Notes: generated by a model not told the origin, from the sequence alone. 43,268 nt of DNA from Bradyrhizobium sp. AT1 (GCF_001590795.1 NZ_JXDL01000001.1:7158219-7201486), one strand, 5' to 3'. Shown: positions 1 to 8,374, numbered from the stretch's first letter. A program made the numbers and translations.

Positions 1-613
1 CCGACCATCGCGCAGGGAAGGCCGAGTGATCGGCGTCACCTGTATGCTGCTGTGCGGTTCTTCCTGCGTGTGCATTTCGCGCAGCGGACCGCGGGTGCCA
101 GTCGGCACCCGGCCTTCCCTGTGCCCTCTTGGATTTGAGGGTGCGAAGATGAAGCAAAGCTCGGGCAAACAAGCCGCGAGAACGACAAGGCATGTCTGCA
201 GCCATACACAAGGTGTCATCGCCCGCGAACGCGGACGATCCAGTATTCCAGAGGCGGCAGTGATAGAGCCGAGAAGCCGCAGCGTACTGGATTCCCCGCC
301 TTCGCGGGGAATGACAGTCTGGTTGGAGAAGCAAGCTGCCACGCCTCACACCGTCATTGCAATGACGTGGAGAGAGCGCGCATCCCACCTCACTCACGTG
401 CCCCGGACGCAACGCAGCGCTCTCCCGGCGATGCGAAGCATCGTCCGGAAGCGGTGCGCTGCGGCTTGTCCGGGACACGAGTGCGCGACGGGCAATCCGA
501 TGCGAAGTCTGCCGGCACGTGCCGATCAAATATTCGGCAGTCATGCCCGCTGGCGCCGATGGACTTGCCCGCGGCAATCCGGTTCAATGGGCCAATCGAG
601 TTTCCAGGCGACA
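1..613. other. Gene-poor stretch with repeat hairpins
   Basis: No reading frame here has convincing protein character. The stretch holds a Bradyrhizobium-style repeat at 240-312 and a short perfect hairpin at 429-443 (CGATGC, three-base loop, GCATCG) inside a second GC-rich, repeat-like block at about 400-480. The reading frames that cross it on both strands are rich in Arg, Ser and Pro, as expected of shadow frames in GC-rich DNA. Confidence 0.6.
240..312. repeat. Palindromic intergenic repeat unit
   Basis: Two nested inverted repeats lie side by side. The outer arms are CCAGTA (240-245) and TACTGG (285-290). A perfect hairpin follows at 291-312, with arms ATTCCCCGC and GCGGGGAAT around a CTTC loop. 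From memory this resembles a dispersed repeat common between genes in Bradyrhizobium. A partial copy of the right half (TTCGCGGGGAATGAC) occurs at 17520-17534, which supports repeat status within the window. Confidence 0.6.
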
Positions 614-895
614 ATGATGTCGAGATATCTGCTGGTCCTGCTGCTGATGGCCTCGCCGGCGGTCGCGCAAGTCAAGATGACGCCGAAGACCAATGCGGCG
701 CACCCCGATCCCTGTGCCCCGATCGGCCGTACCGCGGATGGCAAGCTGGTCTACTCGATGAAATGCGAGACCCTGCCGGCACCGCCCGCACCGCCGCCGC
801 AGGCGGAGCTGAAGGAGGCGCCGCCGCCCGCCGCCGAAGTGGAACCGGAGACGCGGCGGAGCGGCATTTTCGGCTGGTCCTACGACCGCAGGTGA
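614..895 (+). CDS. Small secreted proline-rich protein
   Basis: This is a 93-residue protein of unknown function. Residues 1-17 form a typical Sec signal peptide (Met-Met-Ser-Arg, a Leu-rich core, then SPAVAQ with likely cleavage after Ala). The mature part is polar, with two Cys residues (in DPCAP and MKCET) that could form a disulfide. A stretch of Pro, Ala and Glu follows, ending in an aromatic SGIFGWSYDRR tail. The start was placed at the tandem ATG codons before the signal peptide, because the frame upstream lacks protein-like composition. It precedes the purine operon on the same strand but is separated by about 80 bases, so I do not assign it to that pathway. Confidence 0.6.
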   Translation: MMSRYLLVLLLMASPAVAQVKMTPKTNAAHPDPCAPIGRTADGKLVYSMKCETLPAPPAPPPQAELKEAPPPAAEVEPETRRSGIFGWSYDRR

Positions 896-978
896 TGCGC
901 CGCGCCACTTGCGCGAAACCGTCGGGAGTGCTCTTTGCTTGAGAGTGTTCCGCGGGCCACCGGCCCCGATCCAGAGAG

Positions 979-1398
979 ATGAGGATGGGCAAACTCGTTA
1001 TCCGCGCGGGTGATTTCACCTTCGACGCCCGCTTCGAGGAGCAACTGGCCCCCAAGACCGTCGCCGCCTTCCGCCCGGCGCTGCCGTTCGAGAGCCACAT
1101 CATCCATGTGCGCTGGAGCGGCGAGGGCGTGTGGATGCCGCTCGGCGATCGCGATTTCGGCGTCGGTTACGAGAACCACACCAGCTACCCTGCGCCCGGT
1201 CAGATCATCCTTTATCCCGGCGGCATCAGCGAGACCGAGATCCTACTCGCTTACGGCAGCGTGCATTTCGCGAGCAAGATGGGCCAGCTCGCCGGCAACC
1301 ATTTCATCACGCTGACCTCGGGCCTGGAGAATCTCGCGACCCTGGGTAAGAGCGTGCTGTGGAATGGCGCGCTGCCGATTCGTTTCGAGGAAGTCTGA
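979..1398 (+). CDS. DUF3830 family protein (cyclophilin-like)
   Basis: This 139-residue protein matches the pattern I know as DUF3830, a cyclophilin-like fold of unknown function. It has an N-terminal beta strand set, a central segment with ESHIIHVRWSGEGVW and a YPAPGQIILYPGG motif, and a C-terminal helix. There is no signal peptide or membrane segment, so it is probably cytoplasmic. It starts at ATG 979 after a weak GAGAG ribosome site; ATG 985 is an alternative. Its stop codon (TGA, ending at 1398) directly abuts the GTG of the allantoinase gene, so the two are probably translationally coupled. That places it in purine breakdown by context only; the biochemical role is not shown by the sequence. 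Confidence 0.75.
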   Translation: MRMGKLVIRAGDFTFDARFEEQLAPKTVAAFRPALPFESHIIHVRWSGEGVWMPLGDRDFGVGYENHTSYPAPGQIILYPGGISETEILLAYGSVHFASKMGQLAGNHFITLTSGLENLATLGKSVLWNGALPIRFEEV

Positions 1399-2334
1399 GT
1401 GACCGACACAAGCTACCCGCGCGATCTCCGTGGTTACGGCCGCAACCCGCCGCACCCGCAATGGCCCGGCGATGCCAAGGTCGCCGTGCAGTTCGTCGTC
1501 AATTTCGAGGAAGGCGGCGAGAACAACATTTTGCACGGCGACCGCGCCTCGGAAGCCTTCCTGTCCGACGTGCTCGGGGCGCAGCCCTGGCCGGGCCAGC
1601 GCCATGCCAATATCGAATCGATGTTCGAATATGGCTCGCGCGCCGGCTTCTGGCGGCTGTGGCGGATGTTCAGCGCGCGCAACTGGCCGACCACCGTGTT
1701 CGGCGTCGCCACCGCGCTCAAGCGCAACCCCGAGATCGTCGCGGCGATGAAGGAGGCTGGCTGGGATATCGCCAGCCACAGCCTGAAATGGATCGAGCAC
1801 AAGGACATGAGCGAGGCGCAGGAGCGCGCCGAGATCGCCGAGGCGATCCGCGTCCACACTGAAGCCACCGGCTCGCGTCCGCTCGGCTGGTACACCGGGC
1901 GCTCCTCGATCAACACCAACCGTCTCTTGATGGAGGAAGGCGGCTTCCTCTATCTCTGCGACTCCTATGCCGATGATCTGCCCTATTGGATCAAGGGCGC
2001 GAGCGGCAAGCAGCTCATCATTCCCTATACGCTCGATGCCAACGACATGCGCTTCATCAATCCGCAGGGCTTTGCCGAAGGCGAGCAGTTCTTCACTTAC
2101 CTCAAAGACGCCTTCGACGTGCTCTATGCCGAAGGCGAGAGCGCACCGAAGATGATGTCGGTCGGCCTGCACTGCCGCCTCGCCGGCCGGCCCGGCCGCG
2201 CCGCCGGCTTGATCCGCTTCCTGGACTATATCGGCAAGCACGAGCGCGTCTGGGTGCCGACGCGATTGCAGATCGCACAGCACTGGCATGACAAGCATGC
2301 GCATCTCGCGACTGATGCGTTCGAGATCGGTTGA
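1399..2334 (+). CDS. puuE: Allantoinase PuuE (polysaccharide-deacetylase fold)
   Basis: This enzyme of 311 residues should hydrolyse allantoin to allantoate in the cytoplasm. It belongs to the NodB-like polysaccharide deacetylase superfamily but to the cofactor-independent allantoinase branch. The family hallmarks are present: YPRDLRGYGRNPPHPQWPG at the N-terminus, VNFEEGGENNILHGD, EYGSRAGFWRLWR, FGVATAL and GWYTGRSSINTNRLL. The length is normal for the family. The GTG start directly follows the stop of the DUF3830 gene. The stop overlaps the region just before the next gene (ATG 2340), so all three genes read as one operon. The product of the downstream enzyme pair, S-allantoin, is its substrate, which supports the assignment strongly. 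Confidence 0.93.
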   Translation: MTDTSYPRDLRGYGRNPPHPQWPGDAKVAVQFVVNFEEGGENNILHGDRASEAFLSDVLGAQPWPGQRHANIESMFEYGSRAGFWRLWRMFSARNWPTTVFGVATALKRNPEIVAAMKEAGWDIASHSLKWIEHKDMSEAQERAEIAEAIRVHTEATGSRPLGWYTGRSSINTNRLLMEEGGFLYLCDSYADDLPYWIKGASGKQLIIPYTLDANDMRFINPQGFAEGEQFFTYLKDAFDVLYAEGESAPKMMSVGLHCRLAGRPGRAAGLIRFLDYIGKHERVWVPTRLQIAQHWHDKHAHLATDAFEIG

Positions 2335-2339
2335 GAACG

Positions 2340-3227
2340 ATGACACAAATCTCGCTCGCAGATCTCAACGCAGCAAGCCAAGCCGATTTCGTCGCGGCGC
2401 TCGCCAATGTCGTCGAATACTCGCCGTGGATCGCGGAGAAGCTTGCCGGGCAGCGGCCATTCGCCGGGATCAACCAGTTGCACGCAGCGCTGATGGCGGC
2501 GATCCAGAGCGCCGAGCCGGACGCGCAACTGGCGCTGATCCGGGCGCACCCTGATCTCGCCAACAAGACCCAGCGCGCGGCGGGGCTGACGGCAGAATCG
2601 ACCGACGAGCAGAACGGGGCCGGGCTCGACCGATTGTCGGAGGCCGAATACGCGGCATTCGAACGCGTCAACACCGCCTATCGCGACAAGTTCGGCTTCC
2701 CCTATATCGTCTGCGTGCGCCGTCACACCAAGGATTCCGTGCTGCGCGATTTCGAGATCCGGTTGCGCAACATCGCCAAGACCGAGACGCGGCGCGCGAT
2801 CGAGGAAATCGGCCGCATCTCCGCGCTGCGGCTCGATCAGCTCGTCACCGCCGACGACAAGTTGAAGGTGCACGGCCGGCTGTCGACGCATGTGCTCGAC
2901 AATCACATCGGCAAGCCTGCGCCGGGGATTCCGGTCGAACTCGTCGAGCTCGCCGCGCTCGGCGAGAGCCGCGTGATCGCGCGCGCCATCACCAACGCGG
3001 ACGGTCGCACCGACCAGCCGCTGATCGGCGGCCGCCCGCTGCCGATCGGCCGCTACGAGCTCAAATTCAGCGTTGCCAAGTACTACGCCGAACGCAACGT
3101 GCCGCTGTCCGACCCGCCCTTCCTCGACGAAATTCCGCTACGCTTCGCGATCAGCGAGCCGGAGGGCCACTACCACGTGCCGCTGTTGGTCACGCCGTGG
3201 AGCTATTCGACCTATCGCGGCAGCTAG
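2340..3227 (+). CDS. Fused OHCU decarboxylase / 5-hydroxyisourate hydrolase (UraD-UraH)
   Basis: This is a bifunctional protein of 295 residues. Residues 1 to about 165 form an OHCU decarboxylase (UraD), with the catalytic His in AHPDLANK (His70), the TDEQNGAG motif (Glu90) and KFGFPYIVCVRRH. Residues from about 178 to the end form a transthyretin-like 5-hydroxyisourate hydrolase (UraH), with LSTHVLD, the Arg of TNADGRTD, HYHVPLL and the diagnostic C-terminal YRGS. It would convert 5-hydroxyisourate through OHCU to S-allantoin, feeding PuuE. ATG 2340 is preferred over the TTG at 2331, because it matches the usual UraD N-terminus. The stop lies in a CTAG shared with the convergent xanthine dehydrogenase gene. 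The gene order in the fusion is decarboxylase first, hydrolase second. Confidence 0.93.
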   Translation: MTQISLADLNAASQADFVAALANVVEYSPWIAEKLAGQRPFAGINQLHAALMAAIQSAEPDAQLALIRAHPDLANKTQRAAGLTAESTDEQNGAGLDRLSEAEYAAFERVNTAYRDKFGFPYIVCVRRHTKDSVLRDFEIRLRNIAKTETRRAIEEIGRISALRLDQLVTADDKLKVHGRLSTHVLDNHIGKPAPGIPVELVELAALGESRVIARAITNADGRTDQPLIGGRPLPIGRYELKFSVAKYYAERNVPLSDPPFLDEIPLRFAISEPEGHYHVPLLVTPWSYSTYRGS

Positions 3228-5947
3228 TCGCCGAACTTATCGTGCAGCGCCGGAAACAGCCGGTCCGGCTTGAACGGCGGCGCGGTGAAGCGGATGCCGG
3301 TGGCGTTTGCAATCGCGTTGCCGAGCGCGGCAGCGACCGGATTGTACGGGCTCTCGCTCATCGACTTCGCCCCCAGCGGCCCGATCGTGTCGGACGTGTC
3401 GGCGAAGTACACCTCCGTGCGCGGCACGTCGGCGAAGGAGGGCAGGTGGTAGTCGCGGAATTTCGGGTTGGTGACGCGCCCCTCGGCATCGATCACCATC
3501 TCCTCGTAGAGCGCGGCACCGATCGCCTGCGCGACGCCGCCTTCGACTTGGCCACGGCACTGCATGGGATTGGCGACAATTCCGGCGTCCGCCGCCTGCA
3601 CGCTCCTGAGAATCCTGAGCTCGCCCGTGCCCTTGTTCACGGCGATACGAAAGCCCTGGACGTTGAAGCCGACCGACCGCGGCGTGCCCGCGGAATTGCC
3701 GCTGCCCGCGAACGGCTGACCGCGTTCGCGCGCGAGCTTCGCCAGCTCCGTAAAATTCATGCGCCGGACGCCGCTGACGACGGCGTTGTCCTCGAGCACG
3801 CAAGTCCCGACGTCACACAGCCACGCAGCGGCGGCCGCCGCCTTCAGCTCGTCCGCAAGCTGCATGGAAGCCGCATGGGTCGCCTTGCCGGCGACGAAGG
3901 TGCCGGCGCTGCCATAGGCGCCGGTGTCGTGCCCGCCGTGGGCCGTGTCGGATTGGCGCAAATGGATTCTGTCGACGGTGGTCGCCAGCGTGTTCGCGGC
4001 AATCTGCCGGTGCACGGTGCTGGTGCCGTTGCCGAACTCGGCGGTGCCGACGGTGAGGTCGAAGCCGTCCTCGCTGAGCGCGATCGTGGCGTCGGCGAAA
4101 TGGCCGGCCGGCGGCGCGGAGTCGATCATGGTGAGGGCGATACCGTCGCCGATCAGCCAGTCCGGCGAAAGCTCCGGCTGAGGGACGTCGGCCTGCATGG
4201 CGCGCTCGACGAGGTCGAGGCACTGGTCGAGGCCGTAGGAGCCGTAGAGCACGTCGTGAAATTCGGATGGCGGCGGCGACAGCATGGGATCGCCCTCCCT
4301 CACGATGTTGCGCCGGCGCATCTCGTAGGGGCTGATGCCGAGCTGCCTGGCCAGCTCGTCGATCGCAGCTTCGATCGCGATCAGGGTCTGGGGCAGGCCG
4401 TAGCCGCGAAACGCGCCCGCCGGGACCGTGTTGGTGTAGACGGCGTAGCCGTCGACCCGCTTGTTCGGGCAATTGTAGACGGCGATCGATTCGGACAGCG
4501 AATGAAACATCACGGGTCCGGCGTGATTGCCGTAGGCGCCGGTGTTGGAGAGCACGTCGAGCTGGAGCGCGGTGAGTTTGCCGCTGGCATCGGCGCCGGC
4601 CTTGATGTGCACCCGCATCGGATGCCGCGTCGAGGTCGCGACGAACTGCTCCTCGCGGGTGAACTCCAGCTTCACGGGACGTCCGGTCTTGAGCGCGGCA
4701 AGCGCCAGTATGTCCTCGACGAACATCTCCTGCTTGCCGCCAAAGCCGCCGCCGACGCGCTCGCAGAACACGCGGACTTTGTCGATCGGAAGCTCAAAGA
4801 TATCAGACAGCGCGCGGCGGGTCAGGAACGGCACCTGCGTCGAGGTGCGCACGTTGAGCACGCCTGCCTCATCGCGCCAGGCGAGGCCGCCATGGGTCTC
4901 CAGCGCCGCATGCTGCACGCGATGGCTGTGGAAGGTGGCCTCATAGGTGACGGCGGAGGTCGCGAGCGCCGCCGCGACGTCGCCGAACTCGCCATGCGTC
5001 TCCGCCGCGAGGTTGCGCTGGGGATCGGCCATGCGGTTCGCGGTGGTGCGGTCGGGGTGAATGATCGGCGCGCCCGGCGTCATCGCCAACTCCGGATCAA
5101 TCAGGGCAGGCAAAATCTCGTAGTCGACCTTGAGCCGCCGGCACGCCTCCTCGGCCGCGGCTTCGCTTTCGGCCACGACCGCGGCGATCCTCTGTCCGAT
5201 GAAGCGGACGACGTCATCGAGAACGCGGGTGTCCTCGGGGTCCATCCAGTCCTTTTCGTGCCGCGCGGTCGAGATCAGGATCGAAGGTGCGTCTTCATGT
5301 GTCAGCACCGCGTGCACGCCGGGAACGTTCAGCGCGTCCGATGCGTCGATCGCCACGATCCTGGCGTGGGCATGAGGCGAGCGCGCAAGCTTGACGTGAA
5401 GCAGGCCGTCGATCGCGGCGTCGAAAGTGTAGCGTGCCTTGCCGCGCACGACGTCCGGGCCCGCCGGCGCCGGCAGGCTGCGGCCGAAGGCAGCGCCGGC
5501 CTCGACGCTCGCCTCGACATTGGTCCTGCCGAGCAATGCGTCCTCGATCGCGCCATAGCCGGTGCAGCGGCAGATATTCCCCTTCAGCGCCGACCCGAGA
5601 TCGGTGCGCTGGGCCTGGTTGAGCGAAGCGCAGGTCAGGATCATGCCGGCGGTGCAGAAGCCGCACTGAAAACCCTGAGCGTCGAGGAAGGCCTGCTGCA
5701 TCGGGTGCGTGCCGTGGTCGCCGCCGAGACCCTCGATCGTGGTGACGGCCCGGCCCTCGGCGCGAAATGCCGGAATCAGACAGCTGTGCACCGGTTCGCC
5801 GTCGAGCAGCACGGTGCAGGCACCGCAATCGCCGGCGTCGCAGCCCTTTTTCACGCCGAAATGGCCGAGCTCGCGCAGGAACGTGCGCAGACACTGGCCG
5901 GCGCGCGGCTGCTGCGCAAATGTGTTGCCGTTGACCTCGAAGCTCAT
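3224..5947 (-). CDS. Xanthine dehydrogenase-type hydroxylase, fused 2Fe-2S and molybdopterin subunit
   Basis: This 907-residue protein has two parts. Residues 1 to about 150 carry both iron-sulfur clusters: Cys36, Cys41, Cys44 and Cys56 form the plant-type site, and Cys95, Cys98, Cys126 and Cys128 the second. The rest is a molybdopterin domain with GGGFGGKQEMFVEDI, AFRGYGLPQ and a C-terminal GAKSMSESPYNP segment, where the catalytic Glu is expected. No FAD domain lies between them; that subunit is the next gene, whose stop overlaps this start (ATGA). The probable reaction is hypoxanthine or xanthine to urate, inferred from the surrounding purine genes. Related hydroxylases act on other heterocycles, so the substrate is not proven. 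The active-site loop SMSES differs from the common GVGEP pattern of xanthine dehydrogenases. Confidence 0.85.
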   Translation of the reverse strand: MSFEVNGNTFAQQPRAGQCLRTFLRELGHFGVKKGCDAGDCGACTVLLDGEPVHSCLIPAFRAEGRAVTTIEGLGGDHGTHPMQQAFLDAQGFQCGFCTAGMILTCASLNQAQRTDLGSALKGNICRCTGYGAIEDALLGRTNVEASVEAGAAFGRSLPAPAGPDVVRGKARYTFDAAIDGLLHVKLARSPHAHARIVAIDASDALNVPGVHAVLTHEDAPSILISTARHEKDWMDPEDTRVLDDVVRFIGQRIAAVVAESEAAAEEACRRLKVDYEILPALIDPELAMTPGAPIIHPDRTTANRMADPQRNLAAETHGEFGDVAAALATSAVTYEATFHSHRVQHAALETHGGLAWRDEAGVLNVRTSTQVPFLTRRALSDIFELPIDKVRVFCERVGGGFGGKQEMFVEDILALAALKTGRPVKLEFTREEQFVATSTRHPMRVHIKAGADASGKLTALQLDVLSNTGAYGNHAGPVMFHSLSESIAVYNCPNKRVDGYAVYTNTVPAGAFRGYGLPQTLIAIEAAIDELARQLGISPYEMRRRNIVREGDPMLSPPPSEFHDVLYGSYGLDQCLDLVERAMQADVPQPELSPDWLIGDGIALTMIDSAPPAGHFADATIALSEDGFDLTVGTAEFGNGTSTVHRQIAANTLATTVDRIHLRQSDTAHGGHDTGAYGSAGTFVAGKATHAASMQLADELKAAAAAAWLCDVGTCVLEDNAVVSGVRRMNFTELAKLARERGQPFAGSGNSAGTPRSVGFNVQGFRIAVNKGTGELRILRSVQAADAGIVANPMQCRGQVEGGVAQAIGAALYEEMVIDAEGRVTNPKFRDYHLPSFADVPRTEVYFADTSDTIGPLGAKSMSESPYNPVAAALGNAIANATGIRFTAPPFKPDRLFPALHDKFGD

Positions 5948-6771
5948 GACGGCATTGTCTCCAGCAACTCGCGGCGAATCTCCTCGGCAAGTCGGAACGT
6001 CATGTGCTTGCGCCAGAACGGCCGGCCGTGGATGTCGGTGTGGTACAGCTCGTCCGTGACTTGCTGTGCGATCGCGTCGCGCAGCGCGTTCGCGTCCGGG
6101 GCTTTGCCGAAGGACAGCTGGATCGGCCGCACAGTCGATGCGGTGACGGTCAGGTTCAGCGTGCCGTCGACGTCAAGGCTGCCGATCAGCAGCGCCGCCG
6201 AGCGGCCGACTGGCGCCAGCGAGATCTGGCGAAACGCCGTGCGGCGTTTCAACGCGGAAATGGGAATGTCGATCTGGCGGAGCAGGTCGCCCGGCGTCAG
6301 GCGATTGCGCTGGTTACCGGTGACGAACTCGGCGACGGGGATCCGCTGCTCGCCGCCGCCGGCCTTCCAGATGGTGCAGACGCCGTCGAGCGCTGATGTG
6401 AGCGAGATCATCGGTCCCGCCGGCAGCGACATGCAGAGATTGCCGCCGATGGTCGCTGTTTTCCAGATCTTGAACGAGGCAAGGAAGGCGCGGCAGCACT
6501 GGTTGATCAGCGGCGCGGCGAGCCAGTCTGGCGGGCAGGTGAGACCATCGAGCTCTGCGATGGTGCAGGTGGCGGCGATCGAGAGATGGCTGTCGGTGAT
6601 CGTCAGCGCCGGCCATTTCAAATCGGTGAGATCGATCAGCCGCGTCAGGTGCGCTTGCGGCTCGGAGAGCAGCCAGGTGCCGCCCGCGAGCCAAGCATCA
6701 CCTGCGGTCCAGACCGGCAGCTGCATGCGCGTTTGCGGATGGGCGACCGCTGTGATGGTATTCAAATCCAT
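5944..6771 (-). CDS. FAD-binding subunit of the molybdenum hydroxylase
   Basis: This 275-residue protein of the CO-dehydrogenase flavoprotein/xanthine dehydrogenase FAD family passes electrons from the iron-sulfur clusters to the acceptor. Both FAD-binding signatures are visible: AGGTWLL at residues 29-35 (the family usually has Asp where Trp stands) and TIGGN at residues 107-111, followed by the LPAGPM segment. I chose ATG 6771, because the sequence upstream of it has no family character. It is the first gene of a two-gene minus-strand operon, and its stop overlaps the start of the 907-residue partner by four bases, which suggests a fixed subunit ratio. Its start faces the 8-oxoguanine-deaminase gene across 147 bases. 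Confidence 0.88.
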   Translation of the reverse strand: MDLNTITAVAHPQTRMQLPVWTAGDAWLAGGTWLLSEPQAHLTRLIDLTDLKWPALTITDSHLSIAATCTIAELDGLTCPPDWLAAPLINQCCRAFLASFKIWKTATIGGNLCMSLPAGPMISLTSALDGVCTIWKAGGGEQRIPVAEFVTGNQRNRLTPGDLLRQIDIPISALKRRTAFRQISLAPVGRSAALLIGSLDVDGTLNLTVTASTVRPIQLSFGKAPDANALRDAIAQQVTDELYHTDIHGRPFWRKHMTFRLAEEIRRELLETMPS

Positions 6772-6810
6772 GGCTGCGCCAACGCTTCCGTCGGTGAATC
6801 GTACAGACGA

Positions 6811-6822
6811 GTCTTGCAAGAC
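6811..6822. promoter_or_regulatory. Perfect 12-bp palindrome between divergent purine genes
   Basis: GTCTTGCAAGAC is a perfect palindrome placed 39 bases upstream of the FAD subunit start and about 96 bases upstream of the deaminase start. A shared operator for a purine- or urate-responsive regulator is a reasonable inference, but no regulator gene lies next to it and I found no second copy at the transporter promoter. Confidence 0.35.
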
Positions 6823-6918
6823 CGGAGCCAAGTCGCAACAAACAAGTCGTGGCGCGAAGGTGTCCGGGCCGGCGTTTATCTGGCTGGCCTGTCAGCGGAT
6901 GTGAAGGAGAAGCGGGAC

Positions 6919-8268
6919 ATGGGCGACACAAAGCCGATCTGGATCAGGGATCCCCTGGCCATCCTCGCCGATGGCGCTACGCGCGGGGTCGTGGTGAAGG
7001 ATGGTCGGATCGTCGAGCTGGTGCCGGCCGGCGGCACGCCTGCGACGGCGGACGTGGCGGTGTTCGATGCGGCCGAACATGTCGTGCTGCCGGGCCTCAT
7101 CAACACCCATCATCACTTCTACCAGACCCTGACGCGGGCGCTGCCGGCGGCGATGGACCGCGAGCTGTTCCCTTGGCTGCAGGCGCTCTATCCGGTCTGG
7201 GCGAAACTGACGCCTGAAGCGCTCGAGCTCGGCGTCACCGTGGCGATGTCGGAGCTGTTGCTGTCGGGCTGCACCACCACGACCGATCATCATTACGTCT
7301 TCCCGGCAGGCCTCGAGGACGCCGTCGATGTCGAGGTCGGCGTTGCAAATCGGCTGGGCGTGCGCGTGTTGCTGACGCGCGGCTCGATGAACCTGTCGCA
7401 GCGCAACGGCGGCCTGCCGCCTGACAGCGTCGTGCAGGACGAGGACACGATCCTCGCCGACAGCGCGCGCGTGGTGGCCAAGCATCACCAGCGCGGCGCG
7501 GATGCGATGGTGCAGATCGCGCTGGCGCCGTGCTCGCCGTTCTCGGTGACGACGTCGCTGATGCGCGCCACCGCCGATCTCGCCGGCAAGCTCGACGTGC
7601 GCCTGCACACCCATCTCGCCGAGACCGAGGACGAGAACAAATTCTGCGAGCAGATGTATGGCTGCCGTCCGCTCGACTATCTCGAGCAGTGCGGCTGGCT
7701 CAATGCACGGACCTGGCTCGCCCACGGCATTTTCTTCAATGCTGACGAGATGAAGCGGATCGGCAAGGCCGGGACGACCATCAGCCATTGCGCGTGCAGC
7801 AATCAGTTGCTGGCGTCCGGCTGCTGCCCGGTCTGCGAGATGGAGGAAGCCGGTGTCGGCATCGGGCTCGGTGTCGACGGCTCGGCCTCGAACGACGGTT
7901 CGAACCTGATGCAGGAGGTCCGCGCCGCCTTCCTGCTGCAACGGGCGCGCTACGGGGTAACCAAGGTTAGCCACAAGGATGCGCTGCGCTGGGCCACCAA
8001 GGGGTCGGCGGCCTGCGTCGGCCGTCCGGAACTCGGCGAGATCGCGGTCGGCAAGGCTGCGGACCTCGCGCTGTTCAAGCTCGACGAATTGCGCTTCTCC
8101 GGCCACGGCGATCCCCTGGCCGCACTGGTGCTGTGCGGGGCGCATCGGGCCGACCGGGTCATGGTGGCCGGACGATGGGCCGTGATCGACGGTGCGATCC
8201 CGGGCCAGGACGTCGCCGACCTTATCCGCCGCCATAGCTCGGCGGCGCGGGCCATGCAGGCCGGATAG
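6919..8268 (+). CDS. 8-oxoguanine deaminase-like amidohydrolase
   Basis: This 449-residue protein of the metal-dependent amidohydrolase superfamily (cytosine/guanine deaminase group, COG0402) has the expected ligands. They are NTHHHFYQ near residue 64, HTHLAETEDENKF near 230, the His of ISHCACSN near 289 and GVDGSASNDGSN near 318. The pattern is closest to what I know as 8-oxoguanine deaminase, which yields urate; guanine deaminase or another aminohydrolase remain possible. The start at ATG 6919 has a strong AAGGAGA site at 6904-6910. It is divergent from the molybdenum hydroxylase operon. Its urate product would join the same catabolic stream, entering after xanthine dehydrogenase. Confidence 0.85.
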   Translation: MGDTKPIWIRDPLAILADGATRGVVVKDGRIVELVPAGGTPATADVAVFDAAEHVVLPGLINTHHHFYQTLTRALPAAMDRELFPWLQALYPVWAKLTPEALELGVTVAMSELLLSGCTTTTDHHYVFPAGLEDAVDVEVGVANRLGVRVLLTRGSMNLSQRNGGLPPDSVVQDEDTILADSARVVAKHHQRGADAMVQIALAPCSPFSVTTSLMRATADLAGKLDVRLHTHLAETEDENKFCEQMYGCRPLDYLEQCGWLNARTWLAHGIFFNADEMKRIGKAGTTISHCACSNQLLASGCCPVCEMEEAGVGIGLGVDGSASNDGSNLMQEVRAAFLLQRARYGVTKVSHKDALRWATKGSAACVGRPELGEIAVGKAADLALFKLDELRFSGHGDPLAALVLCGAHRADRVMVAGRWAVIDGAIPGQDVADLIRRHSSAARAMQAG

Positions 8269-8282
8269 GGAGAGAATTGAAA

Positions 8283-8345
8283 GAGGGGGCGACCACAAGT
8301 GCCGGGTGCTTCTGGCCACCCCCTCCGAACCTCCTCCGGGAGGAG
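8283..8345. terminator. Convergent hairpins, possible bidirectional terminator
   Basis: Two hairpins lie between the convergent deaminase and binding-protein genes. Arms GAGGGGG (8283-8289) and CCCCCTC (8319-8325) form the first. CTCCTC and GAGGAG around CGG (8331-8345) form the second. Neither has a clear T tract, so termination is a guess from position. Confidence 0.35.
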
Positions 8346-8374
8346 CAGGTGATTTGGGTAAAGCAAGAAGCGTG

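Noticed and set aside
240..312. CRISPR-like repeat
   Set aside because: Only one complete unit and one fragment elsewhere; no regular spacing or spacers.
3301..3360. Possible transposon or integrase traces around the purine locus
   Set aside because: No transposase, integrase, tRNA target or terminal repeat is visible, and the genes are continuous and intact.
3197..6904. A very long plus-strand open frame (over 1200 codons) across the molybdenum hydroxylase genes
   Set aside because: It is antisense to two well-recognised genes, rich in Arg, Ala, Gly and His, and has no family motif. It is a shadow of high GC codon bias.
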